From Rhodovulum imhoffii (GTDB lineage: Bacteria; Pseudomonadota; Alphaproteobacteria; Rhodobacterales; Rhodobacteraceae), in NCBI RefSeq assembly GCF_003046545.1, contig NZ_QAAA01000002.1, positions 1 through 64,000 on the forward strand: 64,000 nucleotides of DNA, given 5' to 3'. Position numbers and translations under genes: made by a program. Under the pieces are notes generated by a model that was given only the letters and a program-made list of their open reading frames with translations, made no database searches and had not been told where the DNA came from. This document shows, piece after piece, positions 1-9,144 of the stretch (position 1 is its first letter; the number at the start of each line of letters is the position of its first letter).

Positions 1-917
1 AGAGGCTGCCTCGGGAAACTACTAAGCCCCGCCCGCCGCCGCCGTTGCATCGACCACGTCAGGCAGAAGTTCTCCGTCTCGGAGCGCTTCGCCTGCCGGA
101 CACTTGGTCAGCATCGCTCGACACAACGCAAGGTGCCGCGGGGCCGTCCCGACGAAGACGCGCTGACCGCGGACATCATCGCACTCGTCAGCCAGTACGG
201 CCGCTACGGCTATCGCCGGATCGCGGCTCTTCTCCGCGATGCTGGATGGGCGGTGAACGTGAAGCGGGTCGAACGAATATGGCGGCGGGAGGGGCTTAAG
301 GTACCGCATAAGCAGCCGAAGAAGGGGCGGCTCTGGCTGAACGATGGATCATGCATCCGTCTGCGGCCGGAGCGCCCGAACCACGTCTGGTCCTACGATT
401 TTGTCGAGAGCCGGACGCATGACGCAAGGAAGTTCAGGATGCTGAATGTCATCGACGAGTTCACCCGGGAGTGCCTGGCGATCAGGATCGACCGGAAGCT
501 CAATTCCACCGCCGTGATCGATGTTCTGACCGACCTGTTTATCCTGCGAGGTGTGCCCTGCCACGTCCGATCCGATAACGGCCCCGAGTTCATCGCCAAG
601 GCGGTGCGGCACTGGATCGACGCGGTGGGGCTAACACCGCGTTCATCGAACCGGGTAGTCCGTGGGAGAACGGCTACTGCGAGAGCTTCAACTCGAAGCT
701 CAGGGACGAGTTGCTGAACGGCGAGATCTTCTACTCGCTGGCCGAGGCACGCGTGGTGATCGAGGCGTGGCGGGTCCATTACAACACGGCGCGGCCTCAC
801 TCGTCCCTGGGCTATCGGCCACCAGCGCCGGAGGCCGTTCACTGGGCACCGTTTCGAGACCAGGGATCAGCCCCGCCGCAGGCATCTGCCTTGGCGCCAA
901 GACCCGTCATGCACTAA
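1..917 (+). pseudogene. IS3-family transposase OrfB, frameshifted
   Basis: This is a DDE integrase-fold transposase of the IS3 family. The frame is open from base 1, so the start is off the window or just at its edge, and it reads an HTH_21-like region (GRYGYRRI) and then the rve catalytic core. Catalytic Asp residues sit in WSYDFVE and RSDNGPEF. At the G run 627-630 one G appears to be missing. The reading then continues in the next frame as FIEPGSPWENGYCES, which carries the catalytic Glu, and ends with the usual RPHSSLGYRPPAPE tail. The break separates the third catalytic residue from the first two, so the protein is predicted to be inactive unless frameshifting or a sequencing error explains it. 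Confidence 0.88.
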
Positions 918-919
918 GA

Positions 920-951
920 CTGAAACCGGACCACCCGATAGGGGCAGGCCA
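920..951 (+). repeat. IS terminal inverted repeat, copy 1
   Basis: A 32-bp sequence that begins with CTGAAACCGG and ends with GGGGCAGGCCA. It lies three bases after the OrfB stop, where an IS3-family right terminal repeat is expected. Its exact reverse complement is found at 3572-3603. Confidence 0.85.
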
Positions 952-1023
952 CTTCATCATCCGTGATCCCTACATAGCGGGTAGTTCCATCCACAACGCA
1001 GCTATAGACGCAAGTTTTACCGC

Positions 1024-2892
1024 CTATCTCTGCTGTATTTGTAGCGCTTTGGCGTTTTTCAGGTGCCGGTTGATCATGTTACGGGCCTTTTGTCCGTCGA
1101 GTATCGGGCGATTCGGTCCGGAAAACTGGCCAAAGATATTGCTGTATTCTTGCGCGAGTTGACGGGGTAGAGTAAGCAAGGCTTGATCCCCTGGATAAAA
1201 GCTTTCGCTCCAACATCCGTTAGCTTGAATAACTTCATGCTCCTCGAAGATGAGATGTATATAGGTGCAGCCGTTGGGGGGACGCGGTTGGCGGGTTCCT
1301 GGATGGCCGAGAATTTTTTTGGCTGAAACGAGCGCGGGCTCTCCAGCTATTCTCTGAGCGATCTTGCTGTTTATCAGCAGCCGGTGCTGCGGCGATACTC
1401 TCAGCCGCTTGTGGGGAATTCCGGAACCCAAGGCGTTCTTTTCGATGACAACTGGCCAAAGGTTGGGTCGGTCGCCCAACTCTAGTTGACCCAAACGCCG
1501 TATATTGATCGCCTTCAGAGGTTTGGAATGACCATTGTATGTCAAAACTTCATCGCCGACCACCAAGGTTTCCACGGGCTTTTCACCATTGGAGGTGAGG
1601 ATGAGTGTGCCCTCAGTAAAGCATACAACATTGACGTTTGTAGCATTGAGGTCCGCAATGGTCGTATCAAGGACCTGAACAGCACCGCCGCCCAATCCGA
1701 TGGGCAAGGAGATTAAAATAGACCCGTCACCCAACTCCACTGTTGCTGCCACGACGTCATCCAAAGTCACAAAATATGAACTGAGATCGATCACATCACC
1801 GCCGGTGGCTTCAAAATCGGTTATGACATCCGTCGCCCCGCCACCCAGTCCGCTTCCGACAAACCAGTCCGCGCCCGCCCCGCCGGACAAGGTGTCGCCT
1901 CCACTGCCCCCGTCAATGCGATCAGAACCGGTGCCGCCATCAATGCTGTCGGCTCCGTCTCCTCCGAAAATATGATCATCCCCTCCTGCTCCAAGAAGTG
2001 TATCTGCGTTAACACCACCATAGATGTCCTCATGGAAAAACTGGCCCTGCACGGTCGTCAGGGTTGAACCGACCGTCTGTGCTGAAAGCAAGGTCATGCG
2101 TGGAAAGTCATCGGCTGTTCGGGCTTCGTCGCCGGTCAAGCCCTCAATGGCAGCTGCAAGGTCAGCGTAGTGTGGAGAAAACGAGGCGGATTGCACAAAG
2201 GTGCCCAGCACTTCGCCTGTGTCTGAATCCCTGATGGTTCCAGCCCTCGCCACGGAGCCGATCAGATAGGTTTCAGTCGTTCCATCCCCGTTGGCATCGA
2301 AGTCAAGAAAAGTTCCGCCGCCACTCATGCCTCCGACGGCTTCGGCATCGTCTATTGTGAAGTAACCTCCGGCATCTACACCGACGGTTTGGTCGGTATA
2401 ACCACCGGTAGCCAGGGTTCCCGTTGTTTGATGAAGAGTGCCGCTGGTGCCATCCAGAGAATTGGCGGCAGACGGGTATCCAGTAATCGTCACATCACCT
2501 GACAGATCATTTGGGTCATTGGCGATCAGAAGCGGAACAGAAGGCCCATCATAGAATTCACCAGTGCTGGCAAGGCGCTCTCCCACATGCAGGCTCATAT
2601 CGAAGCCAGCCAACACAATATCAACGTCGCCATCTCCATCGATGTCTTCGCGGTAGGTATTCCAGGGCTCACCACCGGATGGCAAAGTGTAGTCAAGTTC
2701 CGTCGTTGCGTGACTTTCTGCTTCACCTGTCAGACTGCTTTGAGGAACCGCAGTGCTGCCCCCCCCAGGTGTAGGATTGTGATTGGCGCTGAAATATATC
2801 CCCCCACCAATATGAGCCCCGGAAAATTTGACGTCCACCGAGGCGAGGTGCTCGATTTCTGTGGAGGTAGGGTCGACAATCGAGAGGGCCAT
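1024..2892 (-). CDS. RTX repeat and Hint-domain protein with serine-protease-like region
   Basis: A protein of 622 residues predicted to be secreted. Residues about 1-240 resemble a trypsin-like (S1) fold: GGMSGGG places a nucleophile-like Ser at 190, and DIVLAGF a candidate Asp at 91. The usual TAAH histidine block is not visible, so activity is doubtful. Residues 300-345 carry glycine- and aspartate-rich RTX nonapeptides, which bind calcium and usually mark type I secretion. Residues 424 to about 580 form a Hint_2 (hedgehog/intein) domain starting at Cys424 with the block RVSPQHRLLI. The start lies 14 bases after the recombinase stop, suggesting cotranscription. The family role is unproven; self-cleavage of the C-terminal part is an inference from other Hint domains. 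Confidence 0.8.
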   Translation of the reverse strand: MALSIVDPTSTEIEHLASVDVKFSGAHIGGGIYFSANHNPTPGGGSTAVPQSSLTGEAESHATTELDYTLPSGGEPWNTYREDIDGDGDVDIVLAGFDMSLHVGERLASTGEFYDGPSVPLLIANDPNDLSGDVTITGYPSAANSLDGTSGTLHQTTGTLATGGYTDQTVGVDAGGYFTIDDAEAVGGMSGGGTFLDFDANGDGTTETYLIGSVARAGTIRDSDTGEVLGTFVQSASFSPHYADLAAAIEGLTGDEARTADDFPRMTLLSAQTVGSTLTTVQGQFFHEDIYGGVNADTLLGAGGDDHIFGGDGADSIDGGTGSDRIDGGSGGDTLSGGAGADWFVGSGLGGGATDVITDFEATGGDVIDLSSYFVTLDDVVAATVELGDGSILISLPIGLGGGAVQVLDTTIADLNATNVNVVCFTEGTLILTSNGEKPVETLVVGDEVLTYNGHSKPLKAINIRRLGQLELGDRPNLWPVVIEKNALGSGIPHKRLRVSPQHRLLINSKIAQRIAGEPALVSAKKILGHPGTRQPRPPNGCTYIHLIFEEHEVIQANGCWSESFYPGDQALLTLPRQLAQEYSNIFGQFSGPNRPILDGQKARNMINRHLKNAKALQIQQR

Positions 2893-2906
2893 CGAGCCAG
2901 CTGGTC

Positions 2907-3482
2907 CTAAGCAGGCTGACGTTGCAACGTTCGATATACGATTGGCCGTGAGGCTGAGAAAACCTCGGCCAGGGCGCTGACGGAATACTCACCCGTTTCG
3001 TACATGCGGCGCAGTTCTCGGGACTGACTGTCGAAACGTTTTGGTTGTTTGCCGCGCTGTTTGCCTTTGGCGCGGGCGATGGTCATCCCTTTGCGGATAC
3101 GCATTCGGATCAGGTCGGCTTCGAATTCGGCAAAGGTGGCGGGGAGATTGAAGAACATTTTGCCCATGGGATCGGTCGGGTCATAGACCCACGCACCAAG
3201 CGCGAAGTTGACGTTGCGCTCTTGCAGTCGGTCGGCAATGTCACGGGCATCGGGAACAGGGCGCGCCAGCCGGGAGAGCTTGGGCACCACAAGCGTATCC
3301 TCCTCACGCACGGCGGCAAGGGCCTGGTCCAAACCGGAGCGTGCCCGGTTGGTGCCGGTCAATCCGTGGTCGGTATAGATGTGATCCGGGCTCACGCCGA
3401 GGTTTTCGGGCGCCTGCTTTTGCGCCGACAAATCCTGCCGGTCGGCCGAGCATCGCGCATATCCGGTTTTTGTGAAACTCAT
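2907..3482 (-). CDS. Serine recombinase (resolvase/invertase family)
   Basis: A 191-residue small serine recombinase. The N-terminal catalytic domain shows the GYARCSADRQDLSAQ block with the nucleophile Ser at 12. It also has the arginine block KLSRLARPVPDARD, the IRMRIRKG E-helix region and a C-terminal helix-turn-helix (SVSALAEVFSASRPIVYR). The arginines of the active site are kept, but the residue before the first one is Ser where resolvases usually have Asp (KLDRL), and Cys11 replaces the usual Val. The gene lies inside a segment bounded by 32-bp inverted repeats and just upstream of the Hint gene. It could be a transposon resolvase or a DNA invertase; the sequence does not decide between these. 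Confidence 0.9.
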   Translation of the reverse strand: MSFTKTGYARCSADRQDLSAQKQAPENLGVSPDHIYTDHGLTGTNRARSGLDQALAAVREEDTLVVPKLSRLARPVPDARDIADRLQERNVNFALGAWVYDPTDPMGKMFFNLPATFAEFEADLIRMRIRKGMTIARAKGKQRGKQPKRFDSQSRELRRMYETGEYSVSALAEVFSASRPIVYRTLQRQPA

Positions 3483-3571
3483 GTATGAATTTTACGGCTA
3501 AGGGGCCTCTTTTACAAATTAAGTTATACTATTTTTATGGTACTGGGGCTATCCAGAATTTTGTGTTCGGG

Positions 3572-3603
3572 TGGCCTGCCCCTATCGGGTGGTCCGGTTT
3601 CAG
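3572..3603 (-). repeat. IS terminal inverted repeat, copy 2 (inverted)
   Basis: The exact reverse complement, over 32 bases, of the repeat at 920-951. Its outward edge faces left, so any insertion sequence that owned it extended to the right, but no transposase remains there. It therefore looks like a solitary IS end. Together the two copies enclose the recombinase and Hint genes. Confidence 0.85.
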
Positions 3604-3813
3604 AATCGAACTCGAACGCTTTCATAAAACCTCCCCGAAATAGTCTTGCTAGAACAGGGATATCTTGAATCGCTACCGCTCGGCAACTCGCGTGTTCCAC
3701 TCAGGCCAACCATTCCACCTGAAGTTGTCGCCCACCCACCCCGCATCCCGCGTCCGTTGCTATCCCTCCCGGCTCCAGCAAGCTCAATGCCGACGTGTCA
3801 CCCGGGCCGAGCC

Positions 3814-3987
3814 ATGCCCCCTTTCCTTCTGATGGCGCAATATGACGGCAAGGCGGTTATCCCAGCGGGCATCGTCTGCCGAGACTACTTCTCCGATTTG
3901 ACGGTTCAGAAGTTCTTTCGAAAAGTCAGCGCCGGGAAAATCGACCTGTCGCTGGTCCGCTCCGAGCGGAGCCAGAAGGGCGCATAG
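3814..3987 (+). pseudogene. PrtN-like pyocin activator family fragment
   Basis: A 57-codon frame (FLLMAQYDGKAVIP, then VCRDYFSDLT, then SQKGA) that matches my recollection of the start of PrtN-family small DNA-binding regulators, which typically run FLLMAxY...AxIPLxxVCxDYF...SQKxxKG and continue for another 20-40 residues. Here a TAG stop falls where a Lys codon (AAG) would be expected, right after SQKGA, and the bases beyond it no longer read as the family's tail. It is probably a decayed phage- or plasmid-derived regulator. The family call rests on motif memory only. Confidence 0.55.
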
Positions 3988-4417
3988 GGCGTCCCCCAAG
4001 ACGCTCACAGCGCAGGGCCAAAAGACCGGTGCAGTGTTCCGGACCCTACGCCACGTGGGCAAGGATCGGATCGACGATCGCATTATCGTCAAGCTCGCAA
4101 CGGTGCTGGATGGTGGCGCTGGATGGTAATGACCGGAACCTGCTCGCAAAGCAGAGCAAGCATGTGCCCGCCTATATAGATACCGTTGTACAAGAGATCG
4201 TCGCCTACATCTGAAGGTCGCCCCCATCAGATGCGCCGTTGCTGTGCAGCCTGATTACGCTTCGTGCCGTCGCTCCTTGGCTCCCGCGCCAATGATACCT
4301 ATACATTTCTTCGGGCAACATAAAGATATCCATACGGATCACAACCTTGCCATTCCGGTGGACCAGTGATATGTTTTCAGATCAATGGTAATAAAATGAA
4401 TCGCAAAAGTATCTTCA
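3988..4417. other. Intergenic stretch without a recognisable gene
   Basis: About 430 bases after the PrtN fragment and before hipB. Short open frames exist on the plus strand (for example one ending at 4214), but none resembles a family I know. The right part (about 4300-4417) is richer in A and T and probably carries the hipBA promoter. Nothing else could be supported. Confidence 0.5.
4327..4340 (+). promoter_or_regulatory. Possible HipB operator (imperfect palindrome)
   Basis: TATCC-ATAC-GGATC, an almost perfect inverted repeat located 77 bases before the hipB start. E. coli HipB binds TATCC-N8-GGATA, so the half sites are alike but the spacer is shorter. This is a weak candidate based only on half-site similarity and position. 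Confidence 0.25.
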
Positions 4418-4712
4418 ATGCCCGAAACAGACTCGCTTCACATGATCGGCGCGCAGCTCCGCCGGGCGCGGCTGACCGCCGGGTTGACCCAAGAACAGGT
4501 CGCCGAATTGGCCGGCATTTCCCGCCCGCGCTACCGCGACATCGAGACAGCCGCCGCCGCCGCGCGCGCCACCACGCTGATGAATGTTGCGCGCGCGCTC
4601 GGGCTCGAGATGATGTTGATCCCGCAATTCCTGGTGCCAGCAGTCAACACCTTGCTCAGCCCCGAGGCCGGGGAGGATGCTCCGGCCTTCGCCCCCCAAC
4701 CGGAGCCTGACG

Positions 4713-4723
<11 letters not shown>
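4418..4723 (+). CDS. hipB: HipB-type XRE antitoxin
   Basis: A 101-residue Xre/Cro helix-turn-helix protein (RRARLTAGLTQEQVAELAGISRPRYRDIE, residues 14-43 in pieces) followed by a dimer region and an acidic, proline-rich tail. In HipBA modules this protein neutralises the HipA kinase and represses the operon. The stop overlaps the hipA start by 11 bases (ATGAGCGCTGA), which fits translational coupling and supports the module. No good ribosome binding site precedes the ATG at 4418; the Met nine codons later is an alternative start. Its location in the tRNA-proximal accessory region suggests horizontal arrival. Confidence 0.88.
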
Positions 4724-5984
<1,261 letters not shown>

Positions 5985-6356
5985 CCGGGCGACCAAGGTC
6001 GGGAATTTCCGGGCCAGCCCCAGTTGGAGATCACGGATCGGCAAGCCATATCGGCGATGACGATCGGTCCAGCCTCACGGCGGGACGGACACCTCACTCG
6101 GACGAAATTCGTTGAGCCTGCGTAGGTTGCAAGAAGATCGAGGCTACGGCGACTGAATCGCGACGTATCGCGCGAATGAGTAGGAAACAAAGCGCGAAAA
6201 CTCGTGTGCAAATACTGCACACAGAACTCGCCAAGCACCTGATTTACAATACAAATCCGTCCAGTCCATCGCGGGATGAACTGCACCCGCGCGGCAAGCT
6301 CGGCAGCGCCGGGACAATCTGGCTAGCGAGCCGAAATCGTGGATTTTCGAGGTTAA
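5985..6356. other. Intergenic stretch between hipA and tRNA-Arg
   Basis: About 370 bases facing the 3' end of the tRNA. I see no coding sequence with family resemblance on either strand and no integrase gene. This is the side where an element using the tRNA 3' end would sit. Confidence 0.5.
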
Positions 6357-6433
6357 TGGCGCACCCATCAGGATTCGAACCTGAGGCCTTCGCCTTCGGA
6401 GGGCGACGCTCTATCCAGCTGAGCTATGGGTGC
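6357..6433 (-). tRNA. tRNA-Arg (anticodon CCG)
   Basis: A complete 77-nt cloverleaf on the minus strand. It has acceptor stem GCACCCA/TGGGTGC, D arm GCTC...GAGC, anticodon stem TCGCC/GGCGA around loop CTCCGAA (anticodon CCG, reading CGG), T arm TCAGG-TTCGAAT-CCTGA, discriminator G and an encoded CCA. Its 3' end faces the accessory region, the usual placement for an element integrated at a tRNA gene. Confidence 0.97.
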
Positions 6434-6457
6434 GCAGTAGAACCGTCAGGCCCTGAC

Positions 6458-6477
6458 TGCTTACGCAGTGCTTACGC
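6458..6477 (+). repeat. Two TGCTTACGC direct repeats, 11-bp period
   Basis: TGCTTACGC occurs at 6458-6466 and again at 6469-6477, with an 11-bp period, so the two copies lie on one face of the helix. They sit between the intact tRNA-Arg and the tRNA fragment. The arrangement resembles paired recombinase arm sites, but this is inference. Confidence 0.5.
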
Positions 6478-6577
6478 GACTTCTCCAGCCTTTAAATCGA
6501 AAAACGATCTGCTCGGCAAGAGCTTGGTATCACGTCTCTTTCTTAGTCCTCTTCATCACGGCATCCCCTTGACATCA

Positions 6578-6619
6578 GCCTTCGGAGGGCGACACTCTAT
6601 CCAGCTGAGCTAAGGGACC
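6578..6619 (-). pseudogene. tRNA-Arg 5' half fragment (integration scar)
   Basis: On the minus strand this reads as the 5' half of a tRNA-Arg: a 7-nt acceptor strand, TA, D arm, anticodon stem and the CTCCGAA loop, then only three bases of the 3' anticodon stem before the match ends. The 35 bases 6578-6612 match 6392-6426 of the intact tRNA with one mismatch. The T arm and 3' acceptor strand are missing, so it cannot make a tRNA. It looks like one side of a tRNA gene split near the anticodon by an inserted element. Confidence 0.85.
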
Positions 6620-6825
6620 CCTTGATTCCCACATAGCTGCGCGGGAAACGGTGCGGGCCTATTTTACTAAGTCCTTTTCTCTTCCATTTGCAACCCGTTA
6701 ACCACAGTGCCGACAGCTTGCGGAAGGCGCGGTGTCATCCAACCAAGCCACGGGTGCCTGGGGGCGGATATAGGGGAAAGCGCACGGGGCTGCAAACGGT
6801 TTTCTTGCCCTGGCAGGGCCGGAGA

Positions 6826-8046
6826 TCACGCCAGCAGATCGTGACAAAGCTCCAACCCATCGATCAGCGCATCGACCTCTTCGAAAGTATTATAGAGGCC
6901 AAACGACGCCCGGCAGGTCGCCGTCAGCCCGAGGCGATCCATCAGCGGGCCCGCGCAGTGCTGCCCGGCACGCACGGCGATGCCCTTCTTGTCGAGAACG
7001 GTCGAGATGTCATGGGCATGTGCCGGCCCGTCCAGCGTAAAGGAGAAAATCGCACCACGCTGTTTCGCCCGGCCCTGGACCTGCACCCAGTTCAACCCCG
7101 AAAGCCTGTCCATCGCATAAGAGGCGACGTCACGCTCATGCTCGGCGATCCGGGTCATCCCGAGCCCCATCAGGTAATCAAGCGCTGCGCCAAGGCCGAT
7201 CTGTTCGACAATGCCGGGGGTGCCGGCCTCGAATTTCATCGGCGGGTCGTTGTAAAGAACCCCATCCTTGTGTACCTCGCGGATCATGTCCCCCCCCCCG
7301 ATGAAGGGGCGCATCTGGGTCATGCGATCTTTGCGGATATGAATCGCCCCCGAGCCCGATGGCCCGTAAAGCTTGTGCCCGGTGATCGCATAGAAATCGG
7401 CCCCGATGGCCTGCACATCCACGGGCATGTGAACCGCCGCCTGACTGCCATCCACCAGCACCGGAACGCCGTGCTGGCGTGCTCCACGGGCAATGGCGGC
7501 CACATCCACCACGGTTCCCAGAACATTGGACATATGCGTTACCGCGACCAGTCTGGTTTTGGGGCCAATCGCGTCCAGAACCGCCTGCGGGTCGAGATTC
7601 CCGGCTGCATCCACATCCACCCACTTCAGCACAACGCCCTGCCGTTCGCGCAGGAAATGCCACGGCACGATATTGGCGTGATGCTCCATCACGCTCAGCA
7701 CGATCTCATCCCCCGGTTCCATCCGGGGCATGGCCCAGCCATAGGCAACAAGGTTGATGCCCTCGGTCGTCCCGCTGGTAAAGACGATCTCATCTTCACT
7801 GGCAGCATTCAGGAAACGGGCGACCGTACCCCGGACGGCCTCGTATCTTTCCGTGGAAATGGTAGAGAGCGTGTGCAACCCTCTGTGAACGTTGGCATAA
7901 TCCTCGGCATACGCACGGGTTATAGTATCGATCACCACCTTCGGCTTCTGCGCCGAGGCCCCGTTATCAAGGTATACCAGCGGCTTGCCGTTTACCTTGC
8001 GCGACAGGATGGGAAAATCGCGCCGGACGGCGGACAGGTCATACAT
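6826..8046 (-). CDS. sufS: Cysteine desulfurase SufS (class II)
   Basis: A PLP-dependent enzyme of 406 residues that removes sulfur from L-cysteine for Fe-S cluster assembly. The PLP lysine is in ITGHKLYGPSG (Lys225), and the catalytic Cys364 is in RAGQHCAGPLM, the short-loop arrangement of class II (SufS/CsdA) enzymes. It is the last gene of the isc/suf operon, and its start overlaps the end of the Yip1-like gene by eight bases. A second desulfurase of class I is encoded in the same operon. No SufE or SufU gene is visible here. Confidence 0.95.
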   Translation of the reverse strand: MYDLSAVRRDFPILSRKVNGKPLVYLDNGASAQKPKVVIDTITRAYAEDYANVHRGLHTLSTISTERYEAVRGTVARFLNAASEDEIVFTSGTTEGINLVAYGWAMPRMEPGDEIVLSVMEHHANIVPWHFLRERQGVVLKWVDVDAAGNLDPQAVLDAIGPKTRLVAVTHMSNVLGTVVDVAAIARGARQHGVPVLVDGSQAAVHMPVDVQAIGADFYAITGHKLYGPSGSGAIHIRKDRMTQMRPFIGGGDMIREVHKDGVLYNDPPMKFEAGTPGIVEQIGLGAALDYLMGLGMTRIAEHERDVASYAMDRLSGLNWVQVQGRAKQRGAIFSFTLDGPAHAHDISTVLDKKGIAVRAGQHCAGPLMDRLGLTATCRASFGLYNTFEEVDALIDGLELCHDLLA

Positions 8047-8632
8047 CGCTCATCCCTCCGCTGAACGTCATCCCCAGCAGAGACAGCACCAGGCTAAGAC
8101 CAAACACGATACCGGCCATCGACAGAAGTATCATGAAAAATACCTTTAAAGGTGAGCGGAACCCATGCAGGACCGTCACGAAATGGCTTAGAAGCCAGAA
8201 GAACAGGCCAATCCCCAGAATTCCAATCAGCCCCGCAACCGGCGGCAAAACGATCAGCGCCACCGTCTGAACCACCTGAAGGCAGACCATGATGAACTGC
8301 AACAGAACGGTCAGCCGCAATGCCCCGCCAAAACCGCCCCGCCCGCCAAAGCCCCGTCCGATCCAGTAGATGGCAAAGACCATCACCACCAGCAGCGCCC
8401 CCTGAATCGTCGCCGTCAAAAGCGGGTTTTGCATGAACACGGGCAGCAACGGATCCACCGGCGCGGGGACCAGCATATCCCCTGCCTGCGTGAGCAGAAC
8501 GCTCAACACGACGATCAGAGCCAGAGCCTGCCAAAGCTGCCCCTCGCGCAGCGGCATGGCCAGAACGCGGCCGGCCCCTTCGCGCGGATTACTGACAGTA
8601 TCACGGGCCAGGCCCAGCAGCGGTTTCAACAT
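8039..8632 (-). CDS. Yip1-family integral membrane protein
   Basis: A protein of 197 residues with about five hydrophobic segments (around residues 35-55, 75-95, 105-130, 135-155 and 165-190), consistent with the YIP1 family of bacterial membrane proteins. It sits in the SUF operon between a second, similar membrane gene and sufS, overlapping sufS by eight bases. No Fe-S role is established by the sequence; conserved linkage in relatives is from memory. Function unknown. Confidence 0.75.
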   Translation of the reverse strand: MLKPLLGLARDTVSNPREGAGRVLAMPLREGQLWQALALIVVLSVLLTQAGDMLVPAPVDPLLPVFMQNPLLTATIQGALLVVMVFAIYWIGRGFGGRGGFGGALRLTVLLQFIMVCLQVVQTVALIVLPPVAGLIGILGIGLFFWLLSHFVTVLHGFRSPLKVFFMILLSMAGIVFGLSLVLSLLGMTFSGGMSDV

Positions 8633-8653
8633 GTCCGGTCTCGTCCTTCAGTA

Positions 8654-9142
8654 TCAGGTACCGATTTTCTCGGCCTCGGCCAAAGACAACAGCCAGATGG
8701 CCAGAAACGCAACCGCAAGAACCGTGGCAACCAGCCCCAGCGCCGCTCCCGCCCCGATGAACCCGGCCACAAGCCCGTGCAGCAACCACACCGGTGACAC
8801 TGCCAAAAGCGACCAGAACAGCGCCAGCCGCGCGCTGTACCATGTGCCCTGCCCTCCGAAGGCACGGCTGACGAGATGACTGACCGCCGCCAACCCGTAA
8901 AAAATCAGCGGGGCCAGGAACATCCATGCCATCAGGGCGCCACCGATCCGTGCGTCGAGCGGGATTTCCGGGTCGTGATACGCCTGCCGTGCCAACCCCG
9001 GCCATTGCGAAACGAACACCAGGAGACACGCAACCATCAGGTAGACGATCGCCCGGTCTTCGCGTTGACCTGCGGCCAGTTGCCGACGCATGGCCGCGCG
9101 CGGATTACGCCATGTCGAAAGAACTTCCAGGGTCAGGGACAT
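8654..9142 (-). CDS. Yip1-like integral membrane protein
   Basis: A protein of 162 residues with a cytoplasmic N-terminus (MSLTLEVLSTWRNPRAAMRR) and four or five hydrophobic segments. The overall pattern is like that of the following gene, so the two may be diverged paralogues. The ATG at 9142 was chosen because it lies two bases after the sufD stop and has GGAG upstream; a Met nine codons earlier lies inside sufD. Function unknown; it is a member of the SUF operon by position. Confidence 0.72.
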   Translation of the reverse strand: MSLTLEVLSTWRNPRAAMRRQLAAGQREDRAIVYLMVACLLVFVSQWPGLARQAYHDPEIPLDARIGGALMAWMFLAPLIFYGLAAVSHLVSRAFGGQGTWYSARLALFWSLLAVSPVWLLHGLVAGFIGAGAALGLVATVLAVAFLAIWLLSLAEAEKIGT

Positions 9143-9144
9143 GG

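Larger units (their letters stand above)
1..951 (+). mobile_element. IS3-family insertion sequence, right-hand part
   Basis: This is the right part of an IS3-family element whose left end lies outside the window. It consists of the OrfB transposase frame followed, three bases after its stop, by a 32-bp terminal repeat at 920-951. The same 32 bp occur inverted at 3572-3603. OrfB is frameshifted, so this copy is probably unable to move on its own. The boundary at 951 is inferred from where the shared repeat ends; no target-site duplication could be identified because the other end is not visible. Confidence 0.8.

Noticed and set aside
3784-4227. A 147-codon minus-strand frame over the PrtN-like fragment
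   Set aside because: No family resemblance, and the plus-strand fragment has clear motif similarity.
6434-6577. Remnant of an integrase gene between the two tRNA copies
   Set aside because: Only short frames without tyrosine- or serine-integrase motifs; the 11-bp phased repeats are the only notable content.
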